This document shows, piece after piece, positions 16,962-24,657 of a DNA stretch of 64,000 nucleotides; position 1 is the first letter of the stretch, and the number at the start of each line of letters is the position of its first letter. The notes below the pieces were generated by a model, which ran no database searches, was not told the DNA's origin, and saw nothing but the letters and a program-made list of their open reading frames with translations. Source of the stretch: Mesorhizobium_K marinum (GTDB lineage Bacteria; Pseudomonadota; Alphaproteobacteria; Rhizobiales; Rhizobiaceae). Position numbers and translations under genes: made by a program. The DNA lies in NCBI RefSeq assembly GCF_040813715.1, contig NZ_JBFOCH010000010.1; one strand, given 5' to 3'.

Positions 16962-17791
16962 GCAGGCCTTTCTTCAACTTTCGCCTGCTGCCAGAGTTCT
17001 TCCATCTCATCCAGCGTTGAAGTGTCTAGCGTCCGGCCGGACGCATTGATCGCGCGTTCGACGTGATGGAAGCGGCTGCGGAACTTCTCGTTGGTGCCGG
17101 CGAGGGCGGCCTCCGAATCGATCTTCAGGTGGCGGCCGATGTTAACCAGCGCAAACAGCACGTCGCCGAACTCGTCCTTCGCGGCGGCGGTGTCGCCGCT
17201 GGACAGGGCCTCGCGCAATTCGCCGATTTCCTCCTCGATCTTGTCGAGGATCGGCGCGGCTTCGGTCCAGTCGAAGCCGACGCGGGCCGCCTTCTCCTGA
17301 AGCTTCAGCGCGCGGGTGAGCGCCGGAAGGGCAAGGGGGACGCCGTCGAGGTATCCAGCGCCATGGTCTTCCGCGGGCAGGCCGCGGGCGACCCGCGCGG
17401 AGCGCTTCAGCGCCTTTTCCTCCGACTTGATCCTTTCCCACATGCCCTTGGCCATGCCGGCGCTGCGCGCCTGCTCGTCGCCGAACACGTGCGGATGGCG
17501 GCGGATCATCTTTTCAGTGATCGCCTCGACGACATCGCCAAAGGTGAATTCCTGCGCTTCTTCAGCCATTTGCGCATGGTAGACAACCTGAAGCAGGAGG
17601 TCGCCGAGTTCCTCGCGCAGGTCGTCCATGTCGCCGCGCGCGATGGCGTCGGCCACTTCATAGGCTTCCTCGATCGTGTAGGGGGCTATCGTCGAGAAGG
17701 TCTGCTCGACGTCCCACGGGCAGCCGGTGCCCGGGGCGCGCAGGGCCGCCATGATCTCGATCAGTCGTAAGATGTCGCGGGAGGGCTTCAT
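16958..17791 (-). CDS. mazG: Nucleoside triphosphate pyrophosphohydrolase MazG
   Basis: A 277-residue all-alpha NTP pyrophosphatase with two MazG domains. The first shows CPWDVEQTFSTIAPYTIEEAYEVADAI and EELGDLLLQVVYHAQMAEE; the second shows KIEEEIGELREAL and DEFGDVLFALVNIGRHL. These EExxE and ExxD metal-binding helices are the family signature. It removes non-canonical NTPs and may tune (p)ppGpp. It is convergent with hflX. Confidence 0.94.
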   Translation of the reverse strand: MKPSRDILRLIEIMAALRAPGTGCPWDVEQTFSTIAPYTIEEAYEVADAIARGDMDDLREELGDLLLQVVYHAQMAEEAQEFTFGDVVEAITEKMIRRHPHVFGDEQARSAGMAKGMWERIKSEEKALKRSARVARGLPAEDHGAGYLDGVPLALPALTRALKLQEKAARVGFDWTEAAPILDKIEEEIGELREALSSGDTAAAKDEFGDVLFALVNIGRHLKIDSEAALAGTNEKFRSRFHHVERAINASGRTLDTSTLDEMEELWQQAKVEERPA

Positions 17792-17933
17792 CGGCGCATG
17801 CTAGCCCGCGGCGCGGCGACGAGAAACGGCGTTTGCGGGCAGCCCCGGGATTTCCACAATTCGCCGCTGATGTGCTTGTGACGCGTAGAGCGGCGGCCGA
17901 ATCGAATCGGCGCGAGCGTTGGGAGGTCGGTCC

Positions 17934-18254
17934 ATGGCGATGTCGGCGGGCGGCGGCCCGGCTGCGTTCTTCTTCCGCCGCTGGCGGCGCGAGGTTCCGC
18001 TCGGGCTGCTGTTCTGGCGCGACATGGTGGTGGTTGGGTCGCTCGTCAACCTGGTGGCGGCGTTTGGCGGCCTCGTGGCGCTCGGTCTCAAGGCCGATCT
18101 TGCCACTGCAATGGCGATCTTCTTCGCCCCGTTGCCCTACAACGTCTTCCTTGCCGCCGCCGTTTGGCGCACCGCGGATCTCGTTCCCGACGGGCAGGCA
18201 TGGACGGCCAGGACCGGCGCCGCCCTATGGCTGGCGCTGGCCACGGTACTCTAG
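17934..18254 (+). CDS. Small hypothetical membrane protein
   Basis: A 106-residue protein of no family I recognise. Hydrophobic segments lie at about residues 28-58 and 65-85, with a third short one at the end, so it is probably an inner-membrane protein. ATG 17934 was chosen because GGGAGGT at 17921-17927 is a good ribosome site; a TTG at 17919 would overlap that site. GC-rich third positions support real coding. It lies alone between mazG and the L,D-transpeptidase gene. Confidence 0.6.
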   Translation: MAMSAGGGPAAFFFRRWRREVPLGLLFWRDMVVVGSLVNLVAAFGGLVALGLKADLATAMAIFFAPLPYNVFLAAAVWRTADLVPDGQAWTARTGAALWLALATVL

Positions 18255-18402
18255 CCGCTCGGCTGCGTGAACCATTTTCGGTCGGTTGCGTTGTTGCAAA
18301 GTCCCGCGCCGGTTTGCGAAGTTGAAAGGCGTCCCGCGGCGGCGCGGCGATGAATTGGCGCTCACGGGGTTGTGAAGCGGTTTGGCAACACGAGCAACGA
18401 AA

Positions 18403-18432
18403 TTTATGGGAGCTTAACGTTATCGGTATGAA
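18403..18432 (+). promoter_or_regulatory. CtrA-like box with -10, possible L,D-transpeptidase promoter
   Basis: TTTA-N7-TTAAC (18403-18418) is one mismatch from the CtrA consensus TTAA-N7-TTAA(C). TATGAA at 18427-18432 could be a -10, so the box would cover the -35 region, as in known CtrA-activated promoters. It sits about 75-105 bases before the transpeptidase start. Weak evidence by itself. Confidence 0.3.
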
Positions 18433-18507
18433 TCGCTAGTGTTGCGCCTTACACCCGCCATGGTGCCTGACGATGCATTTCATGCGGCGAATGGAAATGG
18501 ATCACCT

Positions 18508-20433
18508 ATGACATTGATCACGAGGAAGGTTTTCCTGCAGGCCACCGTACTGGTCGGCTCGTTCGCAATGGGAATGCCCTCGGCGGGTGCGCAGTCGCTC
18601 TTCGAAAATCTGTTCGGCGGCGGCGTGCGCAGCCAGCGACTTGATTCGGCGGGCTACACATCGCGCAGCGGCCGCCTCGACAGCGGCGGCTACCGCAAGA
18701 ACCAGCAGCGACTGCCGCTTGAGCCGCCGCGCACCAACGTGCGCCGTGGCGGCGTCCCCGTGGCGAAGATCAGCGCGCCGTCCTACTACAACTACAAGGC
18801 CGTCGAGCTGCAGCGCGTCGATTTCGCCACGCTGGCGGCGATCGGCCAGTCCGCCTCGCTCGACCAGGCGACGTCGGGCACCGCGTTCCGCGAGGCCGCG
18901 GCGGCACTCGCCGACTACGAACTGTTCGCCGAACCGGCGATCGGCAAGGCCATCGTCGAATACTACGCCGCCAATCCCGATTTCATCTGGGTCGACGAGG
19001 TCGGCGTCAACGCGCGGGCGCGCGATGCGCTGCGCGTCCTGGGGGAGGCGGCCGGGTACGGCCTGTCGCCGGCGGACTATGCCGTTACCGTACCCTCGGT
19101 GACCAGTTCCGTCATCGCCACCGGCGCCGGCGGCCGCAAGGCCGACCTGATCCGTTTCGAGATGGCGCTTTCGGCGCGCGTTCTGCGCTATGCGCGCGAC
19201 GCCGGCGTCGGCCGTGTCAATCCGAACAAGCTGTCGGGCTACCACGACCTGCCCGAGAAGCCGTTCGACATGGTGGCGGCGCTGAGGACGTTGTCGTTTA
19301 CGGGCGATGCGCGCGGATGGCTGGAGGCCCGGCACCCCACCAACGAGGCCTATCGCGCGCTGCGCATCGAGCTCGAGGCGCTGAAGGCAAGCGCCGAGAA
19401 CGAAATCGTGGTCGATCCCAAGCTTCTGCTGAAGCCGGGCCAGGCCAACCCGGAACTGGGCAAGATCCTGCAGCTCATCGCGCGCGACCTCGACGACGAG
19501 ATGGGGGGCGACTACGGCGAGCTCTTGTCGCAGCGGGTGGCAAGCGAGACCTATGACGAAGACCTCGTGCCGGTCATCAAGGCGGCGCAGGCTAAGGAAG
19601 GGCTGAAGCCGGATGGTGTGATCGGGCCGCGCACGGTCTCCGCGCTCGCCGGCACCTCGAAGGCCGACCGGATCGAGAAGGTGACGATCGCCCTAGAGCA
19701 GTTGCGCTGGCTGCCGCACGAACTCGGCGAAACGCGCGTGTTCATCAACCAGCCGGCGTTCACGGCGCAGTTCTTCGACAACGGCGTCGAGAAGCTCAAC
19801 ATGCGCGCCGTCGTCGGCAAGCCGTCGAACCAGACGAGCTTCTTCTACGACGAGATCGAGCAGATCGACTACAATCCGTACTGGGGCGTGCCGCAGTCGA
19901 TCATCGTCAACGAGATGCTGCCGCGCTTGCGCAACGACCCCGGCTACCTCGACAGGGCCGGATACGAGGTGACCGACTCCAGGGGCCGTCGCATTGCCTC
20001 GTCGTCGGTGAACTGGTGGGCCTATGGCTCCAAGGTTCCCTACAGCGTTCGCCAGACGCCCAGCGAGGCCAACGCCCTCGGCGAGTTGAAGATCCTGTTC
20101 CCGAACAAGCACGCGATCTACATGCACGACACACCGCAAAAGGCCCTGTTCGACCGCGACATGCGCGCCTTCAGCCACGGCTGCGTGCGCCTCAAGGATC
20201 CGCGCGGCATGGCCGCCGCCGTGCTCGGCAAGTCGGTCGACTACGTCGCGGCGAAGCTGAGGCAGGGGCACTCGACGGAGAAGACCCTCAAGATTCCCGT
20301 CTATGTCGCCTACTTCACCGCCTGGCCCGACAAGCACGGCCAGGTCGAGTATTTCGGCGACGTCTACGATCGCGACGCGCGCGTCAAGCTGGCCCTGGAA
20401 AAGACGGACGCGGTTCGCGTACCAAGTAGCTGA
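18508..20433 (+). CDS. Secreted murein L,D-transpeptidase (YcbB/LdtD-like)
   Basis: A protein of about 641 residues from ATG 18508, which gives a clear signal peptide ending near ...MGMPSAGAQS. The N-terminal half resembles the scaffold of the large LdtD/YcbB group. A peptidoglycan-binding helix pair (EGLKPDGVIGPRTVSALAG) lies near residue 370, and the YkuD catalytic domain near 430-600 ends with SHGCVRL, Cys559 being the nucleophile. A short Arg/Gly/Tyr-rich stretch follows the signal peptide. It should form 3-3 cross-links in the periplasm. An upstream ATG at 18460 is possible but would lose the signal. Confidence 0.88.
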   Translation: MTLITRKVFLQATVLVGSFAMGMPSAGAQSLFENLFGGGVRSQRLDSAGYTSRSGRLDSGGYRKNQQRLPLEPPRTNVRRGGVPVAKISAPSYYNYKAVELQRVDFATLAAIGQSASLDQATSGTAFREAAAALADYELFAEPAIGKAIVEYYAANPDFIWVDEVGVNARARDALRVLGEAAGYGLSPADYAVTVPSVTSSVIATGAGGRKADLIRFEMALSARVLRYARDAGVGRVNPNKLSGYHDLPEKPFDMVAALRTLSFTGDARGWLEARHPTNEAYRALRIELEALKASAENEIVVDPKLLLKPGQANPELGKILQLIARDLDDEMGGDYGELLSQRVASETYDEDLVPVIKAAQAKEGLKPDGVIGPRTVSALAGTSKADRIEKVTIALEQLRWLPHELGETRVFINQPAFTAQFFDNGVEKLNMRAVVGKPSNQTSFFYDEIEQIDYNPYWGVPQSIIVNEMLPRLRNDPGYLDRAGYEVTDSRGRRIASSSVNWWAYGSKVPYSVRQTPSEANALGELKILFPNKHAIYMHDTPQKALFDRDMRAFSHGCVRLKDPRGMAAAVLGKSVDYVAAKLRQGHSTEKTLKIPVYVAYFTAWPDKHGQVEYFGDVYDRDARVKLALEKTDAVRVPSS

Positions 20434-20530
20434 TGACCAGTAGGAGGTTTGTCGAGCGTCCACGCGGTCGCTTGGCGCTCAAAGACCTGGGCGCGGCCCG
20501 CTCTTTGTCCCGGACCCCCTGAAAGGCAAA

Positions 20531-20549
20531 CGCCGCCCTGAGGGCGGCG
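20531..20549 (-). terminator. Hairpin after the 34-residue peptide gene
   Basis: CGCCGCCCT and AGGGCGGCG form a compact stem. Read on the minus strand it follows the peptide stop by 21 bases and is followed by TTTGCCTTTC, a weak T-rich tail. It is better placed to end the minus-strand transcript than the transpeptidase message. Confidence 0.55.
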
Positions 20550-20570
20550 CTCGACAAATCTGCGTAAGAA

Positions 20571-20675
20571 CTATTGTTCTGGATTCTGCTGCGGGATTGA
20601 AAGCGCACCGCCAGCGGCGACCCAACTCAGCATCTCACGGCGCAGGAGCGCCAGCTTCTCATATGCCTTCTTCAT
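20571..20675 (-). CDS. Unannotated 34-residue peptide, candidate RiPP-like precursor
   Basis: ATG at 20675 on the minus strand, preceded by GGGGG, opens a 34-codon frame ending TAG at 20571. The product begins MKKAYEKLALLRREML and ends SIPQQNPEQ. The Lys-rich start with YEKxxL and Arg residues resembles the leader of short rhizobial proteins that I recall being annotated as putative RiPP precursors (pattern KKxYEKPxLxxRxxL) and the YxxPxL motif of lasso-peptide leaders, but the Pro is Leu here. The core contains AAGGALS and no Cys. A hairpin follows. No maturation enzyme or exporter is adjacent. Coding is supported by ribosome site, compact frame and terminator, not by homology I can check. 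Confidence 0.5.
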   Translation of the reverse strand: MKKAYEKLALLRREMLSWVAAGGALSIPQQNPEQ

Positions 20676-21173
20676 GATACCCCCGTTCGCTTGACCCATG
20701 GGAAGTCTCACAGACTGGTGGTCTGGTCAACCTTTGGCCGGAATCGCGGATGGGTGAGCCCGTGCAATCGATCGTTGCAGGGCATCTGGCGGGCGAGGCA
20801 GAGAACTCAGTTTCGCATGCACCGTTTGGTTCAGCCTGTGACCCATCGGCAATGCGAGCCGTCAGCCCGAGAATATTGCCGTNCTGACCATCGGCAATGC
20901 GACCCGTCAGCCCGAGAATATTGCCGTCAACGGCAACAGGCGCGAGTCATGGTAGAAGGTTGGCTGGTGCGACGCTAAAGGCGGCGGCCTGCCATCAGAT
21001 CCGAGAACAAACGGCACTTCGCGCGAAAGACGATCGAGCTTGGCGACGGGTCAGCACCTTGCCGGTCACGGTGTCCCGGCGAGGAGACCCGAACGGTGAC
21101 GCATTTTGTGAATGATTTCGAGGCGCTGCTCGTCTATCACGGGCCGTCCTCGACCAGATCACCCGCGACATCG
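20676..21173. other. Non-coding stretch with a small inverted repeat and one gap
   Basis: About 500 bases without a convincing gene. CAGAC-TGGTG-GTCTG (20711-20725) is an inverted repeat 36-50 bases before the minus-strand peptide start and could be an operator; TTGACC on the minus strand near 20730 could be a -35 element, but the matching -10 is poor. Single N at 20883. Open frames here are short and lack ribosome sites. Confidence 0.4.
20845..20927. repeat. Short duplicated overlap around N (20883)
   Basis: About 38-40 bases ending ...AATATTGCCGT before the N recur after it, offset 45 bases and with few differences (GCGAGCC/GCGACCC). Same signature as the other gaps, but here in non-coding DNA, so no frame test is possible. 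Confidence 0.65.
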
Positions 21174-21761
21174 ATGAAACAGCGCTGCCTACAATGGATC
21201 GTAATGCTCGCCGCGATCCTGCTGCTTTCGTTGCCAGCCGGAGCGGCATCGACCCGCTACCGCGGGGACGTCTACCTGCTACGCGGATTTGGCGACGTGT
21301 TTTCGGAGGGGCTGGACCAACTCGGCGCCGATTTCGCAAAGGCCGGGGTTCCGTTCAAAGTTGTCAGTCACGGCAACTGGAGAGGCGTCGCCACCACGAT
21401 CATCGCAAACCAGAAGAAGTCCGGTCCCAAGCCGGTGGTGCTGATCGGCCACTCGCTCGGCGCAAACAACGCAATCCGCGTCGCGCAGCGTCTCAAGACA
21501 GCCGGGATCAAGGTGACCTGGCTTGTCACGCTGGCCGCGACCGCGCCGCCGCTCGTTCCGTCAAACGTGCGCAAGGTCACGAACCACTATTTCAGCCATG
21601 GCGGCTGGGGCGCTGTCGTCCACCCCGGGCCGGGTTTCCGCGGCAGACTCGAAAACATCGACCATGCCGGCAAGGCCGAGATCGGCCACTTCAACCTGGA
21701 TCAGCAGCCGGCAATCCAGCGGGCCTTGCTGCGCAGGGTGAAAGCCATCGTCAGGCCCTGA
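21174..21761 (+). CDS. Secreted alpha/beta-hydrolase-like protein
   Basis: A 195-residue protein from ATG 21174, with a signal peptide (MKQRCLQWIVMLAAILLLSL...AGAAS). The nucleophile elbow GHSLGAN and a late His in IGHFNLD fit a small alpha/beta hydrolase or lipase-like fold; no assignment to a substrate is possible. A frame opening at 21096 would add 26 residues ahead of the signal peptide and is less likely. It is not obviously in an operon. Confidence 0.7.
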   Translation: MKQRCLQWIVMLAAILLLSLPAGAASTRYRGDVYLLRGFGDVFSEGLDQLGADFAKAGVPFKVVSHGNWRGVATTIIANQKKSGPKPVVLIGHSLGANNAIRVAQRLKTAGIKVTWLVTLAATAPPLVPSNVRKVTNHYFSHGGWGAVVHPGPGFRGRLENIDHAGKAEIGHFNLDQQPAIQRALLRRVKAIVRP

Positions 21762-21799
21762 GGCTTCGCCGTGGGGAAGGGGGCGTTCCGCCCGTGCGG

Positions 21800-21960
21800 A
21801 CAGTCTGTGAAAGGGACGACGACCGAGCATCGGTCGGAAATCCTGAACCAACTGAAACATGGTTTTGCNGGGAAGTGGTGCTCTGCCGCGCGGACGCCGG
21901 AAAAAGGGCGATGACCGAGCATCGGTCGAAAATCCCGAACCAACTGAAACATGGTTTTGC
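21800..21960. repeat. Divergent duplicated overlap around N (21869)
   Basis: The stretch ending ACCAACTGAAACATGGTTTTGC before the N (only partly quoted) recurs 92 bases later, ending at 21960. The last 55 bases are nearly identical, while the upstream parts differ at many positions. This suggests two haplotypes of the same intergenic region between the hydrolase and tRNA-Val. Confidence 0.6.
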
Positions 21961-21973
21961 GGCTGGTGGTGCA

Positions 21974-22048
21974 TGGTGGGCGATGCAGGGATTGAACCTG
22001 CGACCCCACCCGTGTGAAGGGTGTGCTCTCCCGCTGAGCTAATCGCCC
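21974..22048 (-). tRNA. tRNA-Val (CAC anticodon)
   Basis: Read on the minus strand: acceptor GGGCGAT pairs with ATCGCCC, D-arm GCTC...GAGC, anticodon stem CACCC/GGGTG around loop TTCACAC (anticodon CAC), T-arm GCAGG-TTCAATC-CCTGC, discriminator A and encoded CCA; 75 bases in all. It decodes GUG. It lies upstream of an N and is repeated 117 bases to the right. Confidence 0.93.
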
Positions 22049-22090
22049 GCCGCCGGCCAGAGGCCGAAGCGAGCCNCGGCTGATGGCGCA

Positions 22091-22165
22091 TGGTGGGCGA
22101 TGCAGGGATTGAACCTGCGACCCCACCCGTGTGAAGGGTGTGCTCTCCCGCTGAGCTAATCGCCC
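22091..22165 (-). tRNA. tRNA-Val (CAC), probable assembly duplicate
   Basis: Identical in all 75 bases to the tRNA at 21974-22048. Because an N separates the two and their flanks are also duplicated, I count one real gene. This copy joins the intact sequence leading to gph and is the better one to keep. Confidence 0.6.
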
Positions 22166-22232
22166 GCCGCCGGCCAGAGGCCGAAGCGAGCCGCGATATA
22201 GGCCGCCGTCCGCTGCGAAGTCAAGGATGCGA

Positions 22233-22916
22233 TCAGAGGTTCGATGCGGCGATCAGACGCTCCGCGACCGCCACCGTCAGTTCGTCGAAATGCGATATCA
22301 CCCGCGACGGTTCGAATTCCCGGACGTGGCGGTCGGTATAGCCGAAGTCGACCGCGACGACCGGAATCCCGGCCGCCTTGGCGGTGTCGATGTCGGTTCT
22401 CGAATCGCCGACCATGACGGCCCTGGACGCGTCGCCTCCGGCCAGCCTGATCGTCTCGGTGAGATGGCGCGGGTGGGGCTTGCGGACGTCGAAGGTGTCC
22501 TGGCCGCAGATCGCCGCGAAGTATCCGCTCATTCCCAGCGAAACGAGGAGGCGCTTGGAGAAGTCCTCCGTCTTGTTGGTGCAGACGGCTAGCAGGTGGC
22601 CCGCATCGCGGAAACGGTCGAGCGCCTCGACCACACCCGGATATGGCTTCGACTGGCCTGGAATGTTGGCGCCGTAGTGCTCCAGGAACAGCGCGAACAG
22701 CCTGTCGTGCTCGGCGACGGGAAGGTCGCGGCTCTGCGCCTTGTAGGCCCGCTCGATCATGACTCGCCCGCCATGGCCGACATACTGGCGAAAACCGGTG
22801 ACATCCGTGCGCGCGGCCCCGCCGGCGTCGAGCGTGTGGTTCAGGCTGTCGAGCAGGTCGGGAGCCGTATCGACGAGCGTACCGTCGAGGTCGAATACGA
22901 TGATCGGCTTGCCCAT
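22233..22916 (-). CDS. gph: Phosphoglycolate phosphatase (HAD family)
   Basis: A 227-residue HAD hydrolase. Motif I FDLDGTLVD with the nucleophile Asp, motif II CTNKT, and motif III/IV KPHP...MVGDSRTDID are all present, with an alpha-helical cap between. It removes 2-phosphoglycolate from DNA repair or oxygenation reactions. The start at 22916 begins MGKPIIVFDLDGT; the much longer frame upstream is a shadow of rpiA. Divergent from rpiA, with about 230 bases between. Confidence 0.9.
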   Translation of the reverse strand: MGKPIIVFDLDGTLVDTAPDLLDSLNHTLDAGGAARTDVTGFRQYVGHGGRVMIERAYKAQSRDLPVAEHDRLFALFLEHYGANIPGQSKPYPGVVEALDRFRDAGHLLAVCTNKTEDFSKRLLVSLGMSGYFAAICGQDTFDVRKPHPRHLTETIRLAGGDASRAVMVGDSRTDIDTAKAAGIPVVAVDFGYTDRHVREFEPSRVISHFDELTVAVAERLIAASNL

Positions 22917-23145
22917 GGGTCTGACGTTCCTGCTTGGCGAAAAATTTGTCGCATGGGCGATAGCCCGGCGCGCGGCGCGCCGCAACCCGACCAAGTGCTT
23001 TGCCGCGCCGGTCAAAGGTGGTACGAGCCGCGCGACGCTACCGGGCAGGGGCGGGCGGGCAGGGGCCTTGTCCCGCTTCAGCCCGGGCAGATTTTCCGAA
23101 GGGCGCGCGCGGTGTTCGCGCATGTATTGGCGACGGGTGAGGCTT

Positions 23146-23841
23146 ATGGACGCGAAGGCTCTCAAGATCGAAGCGGCGAGGGCCGCCCTGGCCGAGGTCA
23201 GGGACGGCATGCGCCTTGGCATCGGAACCGGCTCGACCGCCGCCGAGTTCGTTCGACTGCTGGCGCAAAAGGTCGCCGAGGGCATGACGATCATCGGGGT
23301 GCCGACGTCGGAACGCACGGCGGCGCTCTGCGACGAACTCGGCGTCAGGCTGTCCACGCTCGAAGAGACGCCCGAACTCGACCTGACGATCGACGGCGCG
23401 GACGAGATCGATCCCGGGCTCAACCTGATCAAGGGAGGCGGCGGGGCGCTGCTCAGGGAAAAGATCGTCGCGGCGGCGTCGGCGCGCATGATCGTGATCG
23501 CCGACGAGAGCAAGCTGGTCGACACGCTGGGGCGATTCCCGCTGCCGATCGAGGTCAACCGATTCGGCCTCAGGGCGACCGAGATCGCCATCGCCCGCGC
23601 GGCGGCCGAACTCGGCCTTTCGGGCCCGCTGACATTGAGGGTGACGAACGGCGAGCCATTTGTTACAGACGGCGGACATTTGATCCTGGATGCATCTTTT
23701 GGCCGCATTCCGGATACAAGAGCGCTGTCGAATGCTCTTCACGCCATCCCCGGCGTCGTCGAGCACGGACTGTTCCTGGGCATGGCCGGGCTGGCGATCA
23801 TTGCGGGCGCCGACGGCATCAGGTCCGTCCAGGCAAACTGA
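23146..23841 (+). CDS. rpiA: Ribose-5-phosphate isomerase A
   Basis: A 231-residue enzyme of the pentose phosphate pathway. Motifs: GIGTGSTAAEFV near the N-terminus, GVPTSERT, the active-site IDGADEIDPGLNLIKGGGGALLREKIVA, and ADESKLV. Length is normal. The start at 23146 (MDAKALKIEAAR) was chosen by family fit; the frame is open a further 129 codons upstream across the divergent promoter region, which is not expected to be coding. The next gene follows after 23 bases. Confidence 0.95.
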   Translation: MDAKALKIEAARAALAEVRDGMRLGIGTGSTAAEFVRLLAQKVAEGMTIIGVPTSERTAALCDELGVRLSTLEETPELDLTIDGADEIDPGLNLIKGGGGALLREKIVAAASARMIVIADESKLVDTLGRFPLPIEVNRFGLRATEIAIARAAAELGLSGPLTLRVTNGEPFVTDGGHLILDASFGRIPDTRALSNALHAIPGVVEHGLFLGMAGLAIIAGADGIRSVQAN

Positions 23842-23864
23842 CAAAACAGGGAGTTCTACTTCAC

Positions 23865-24562
23865 ATGACCTTGGCTCATCGCGTCCGCCGAACCGCTGTT
23901 TTGCTTGCGGCGTCGGCTTTTGTCGCCGTCGCCTCGCAGGCCGTTGCGCAGGAAATCTCCGAGGCGCACCTGAAGGCGGCGCGGGCTACCCTCAACGCGG
24001 TCAAGGCGACGGAATCCTACGACCTGCTGCTGCCGGCCGCGGCCCAGATGCTGAAGCAGGAACTCATCCAGCAGAACCCCGACCTGACCGACCTGATCAC
24101 CTCGACGGTCGACGAGAAGGCGCTGGCCCTGGCCAGCCGCCGTGCCGACCTGGAGCGCGAGGCGGCGCTCGTCTACGCCCGCACCTACAGCGAGGCCGAA
24201 CTCACGGCGATTGCAACCTTCTATGCCAGCGAAGCCGGCAAGAAACTGCTGTCGCAGGGGCCGATCGTCNGCTCACGGCGATTGCAACCTTCTACGCCAG
24301 CGAAGCCGGCAAGAAGCTGCTGTCGCAGGGGCCGATCGTCGCGCGTGAGGTGACCCGGGCCGCCGACATCTGGCAGCGCGGCATTCAGCGCGATCTCGCG
24401 ACCGAAGTCGGCAAGCAGATCGAGCAGGTGGTGGCCGCGCAGGTGAAGGCCGACAAGGCGATCAGCGACGCAGCCGCCCCCGCGCCGCAGGACGGCGAAG
24501 CGGCGGCCGCGCCGGAAGGCGAAGCGCCGGTCCTGCAGGGTCTCGACAATCCGATCCAGTGA
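23865..24562 (+). CDS. Secreted DUF2059 protein (frame broken by an assembly duplication)
   Basis: Starts at ATG 23865 with a signal peptide (cleavage after ...ASQAVAQ). The DUF2059 core is seen as SEAELTAIATFYASEAGKKLL. At 24270 an N and a duplicate of about 70 bases break the frame. Deleting 71 bases gives a continuous 208-residue protein ending in an acidic, Pro/Ala-rich tail. The function of DUF2059 is unknown; it is a periplasmic protein common in this order. Probably cotranscribed with rpiA and ended by the terminator at 24583. Confidence 0.82.
24201..24340. repeat. Duplicated contig overlap around N (24270)
   Basis: 69 bases (24201-24269) repeat at 24272-24340 with two synonymous differences (TAT/TAC, AAA/AAG). 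The 71-base offset breaks the DUF2059 frame, which is restored when one copy is removed. Confidence 0.85.
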
Positions 24563-24582
24563 CGCTGGCGCCTGCGGATCAA

Positions 24583-24610
24583 GCCCGGCCCAGCGCCGGG
24601 CTTTTCTTTT
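24583..24610 (+). terminator. Rho-independent terminator
   Basis: GCCCGGC-CCAGC-GCCGGGC stem-loop followed by TTTTCTTTT. It ends the rpiA-DUF2059 transcript about 20 bases after the stop and separates it from gor. Confidence 0.88.
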
Positions 24611-24657
24611 CGGCCATCGGCACCTAACTGTGATCCGCCACTTTCGCGGAGCCTGAG

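Larger units (their letters stand above)
21960..22192. repeat. Duplicated contig overlap around N (22076), carrying the tRNA
   Basis: 116 bases (21960-22075) repeat at 22077-22192, with two differences near the left end. The repeated block contains the whole tRNA-Val gene, so the second tRNA is probably not a real extra copy. Confidence 0.8.

Noticed and set aside
20711..20725. A GntR-type TGGT...ACCA operator
   Set aside because: The sequence reads TGGTGGTCTGGT without the required inverted ACCA half-site; only the CAGAC/GTCTG repeat is symmetrical.
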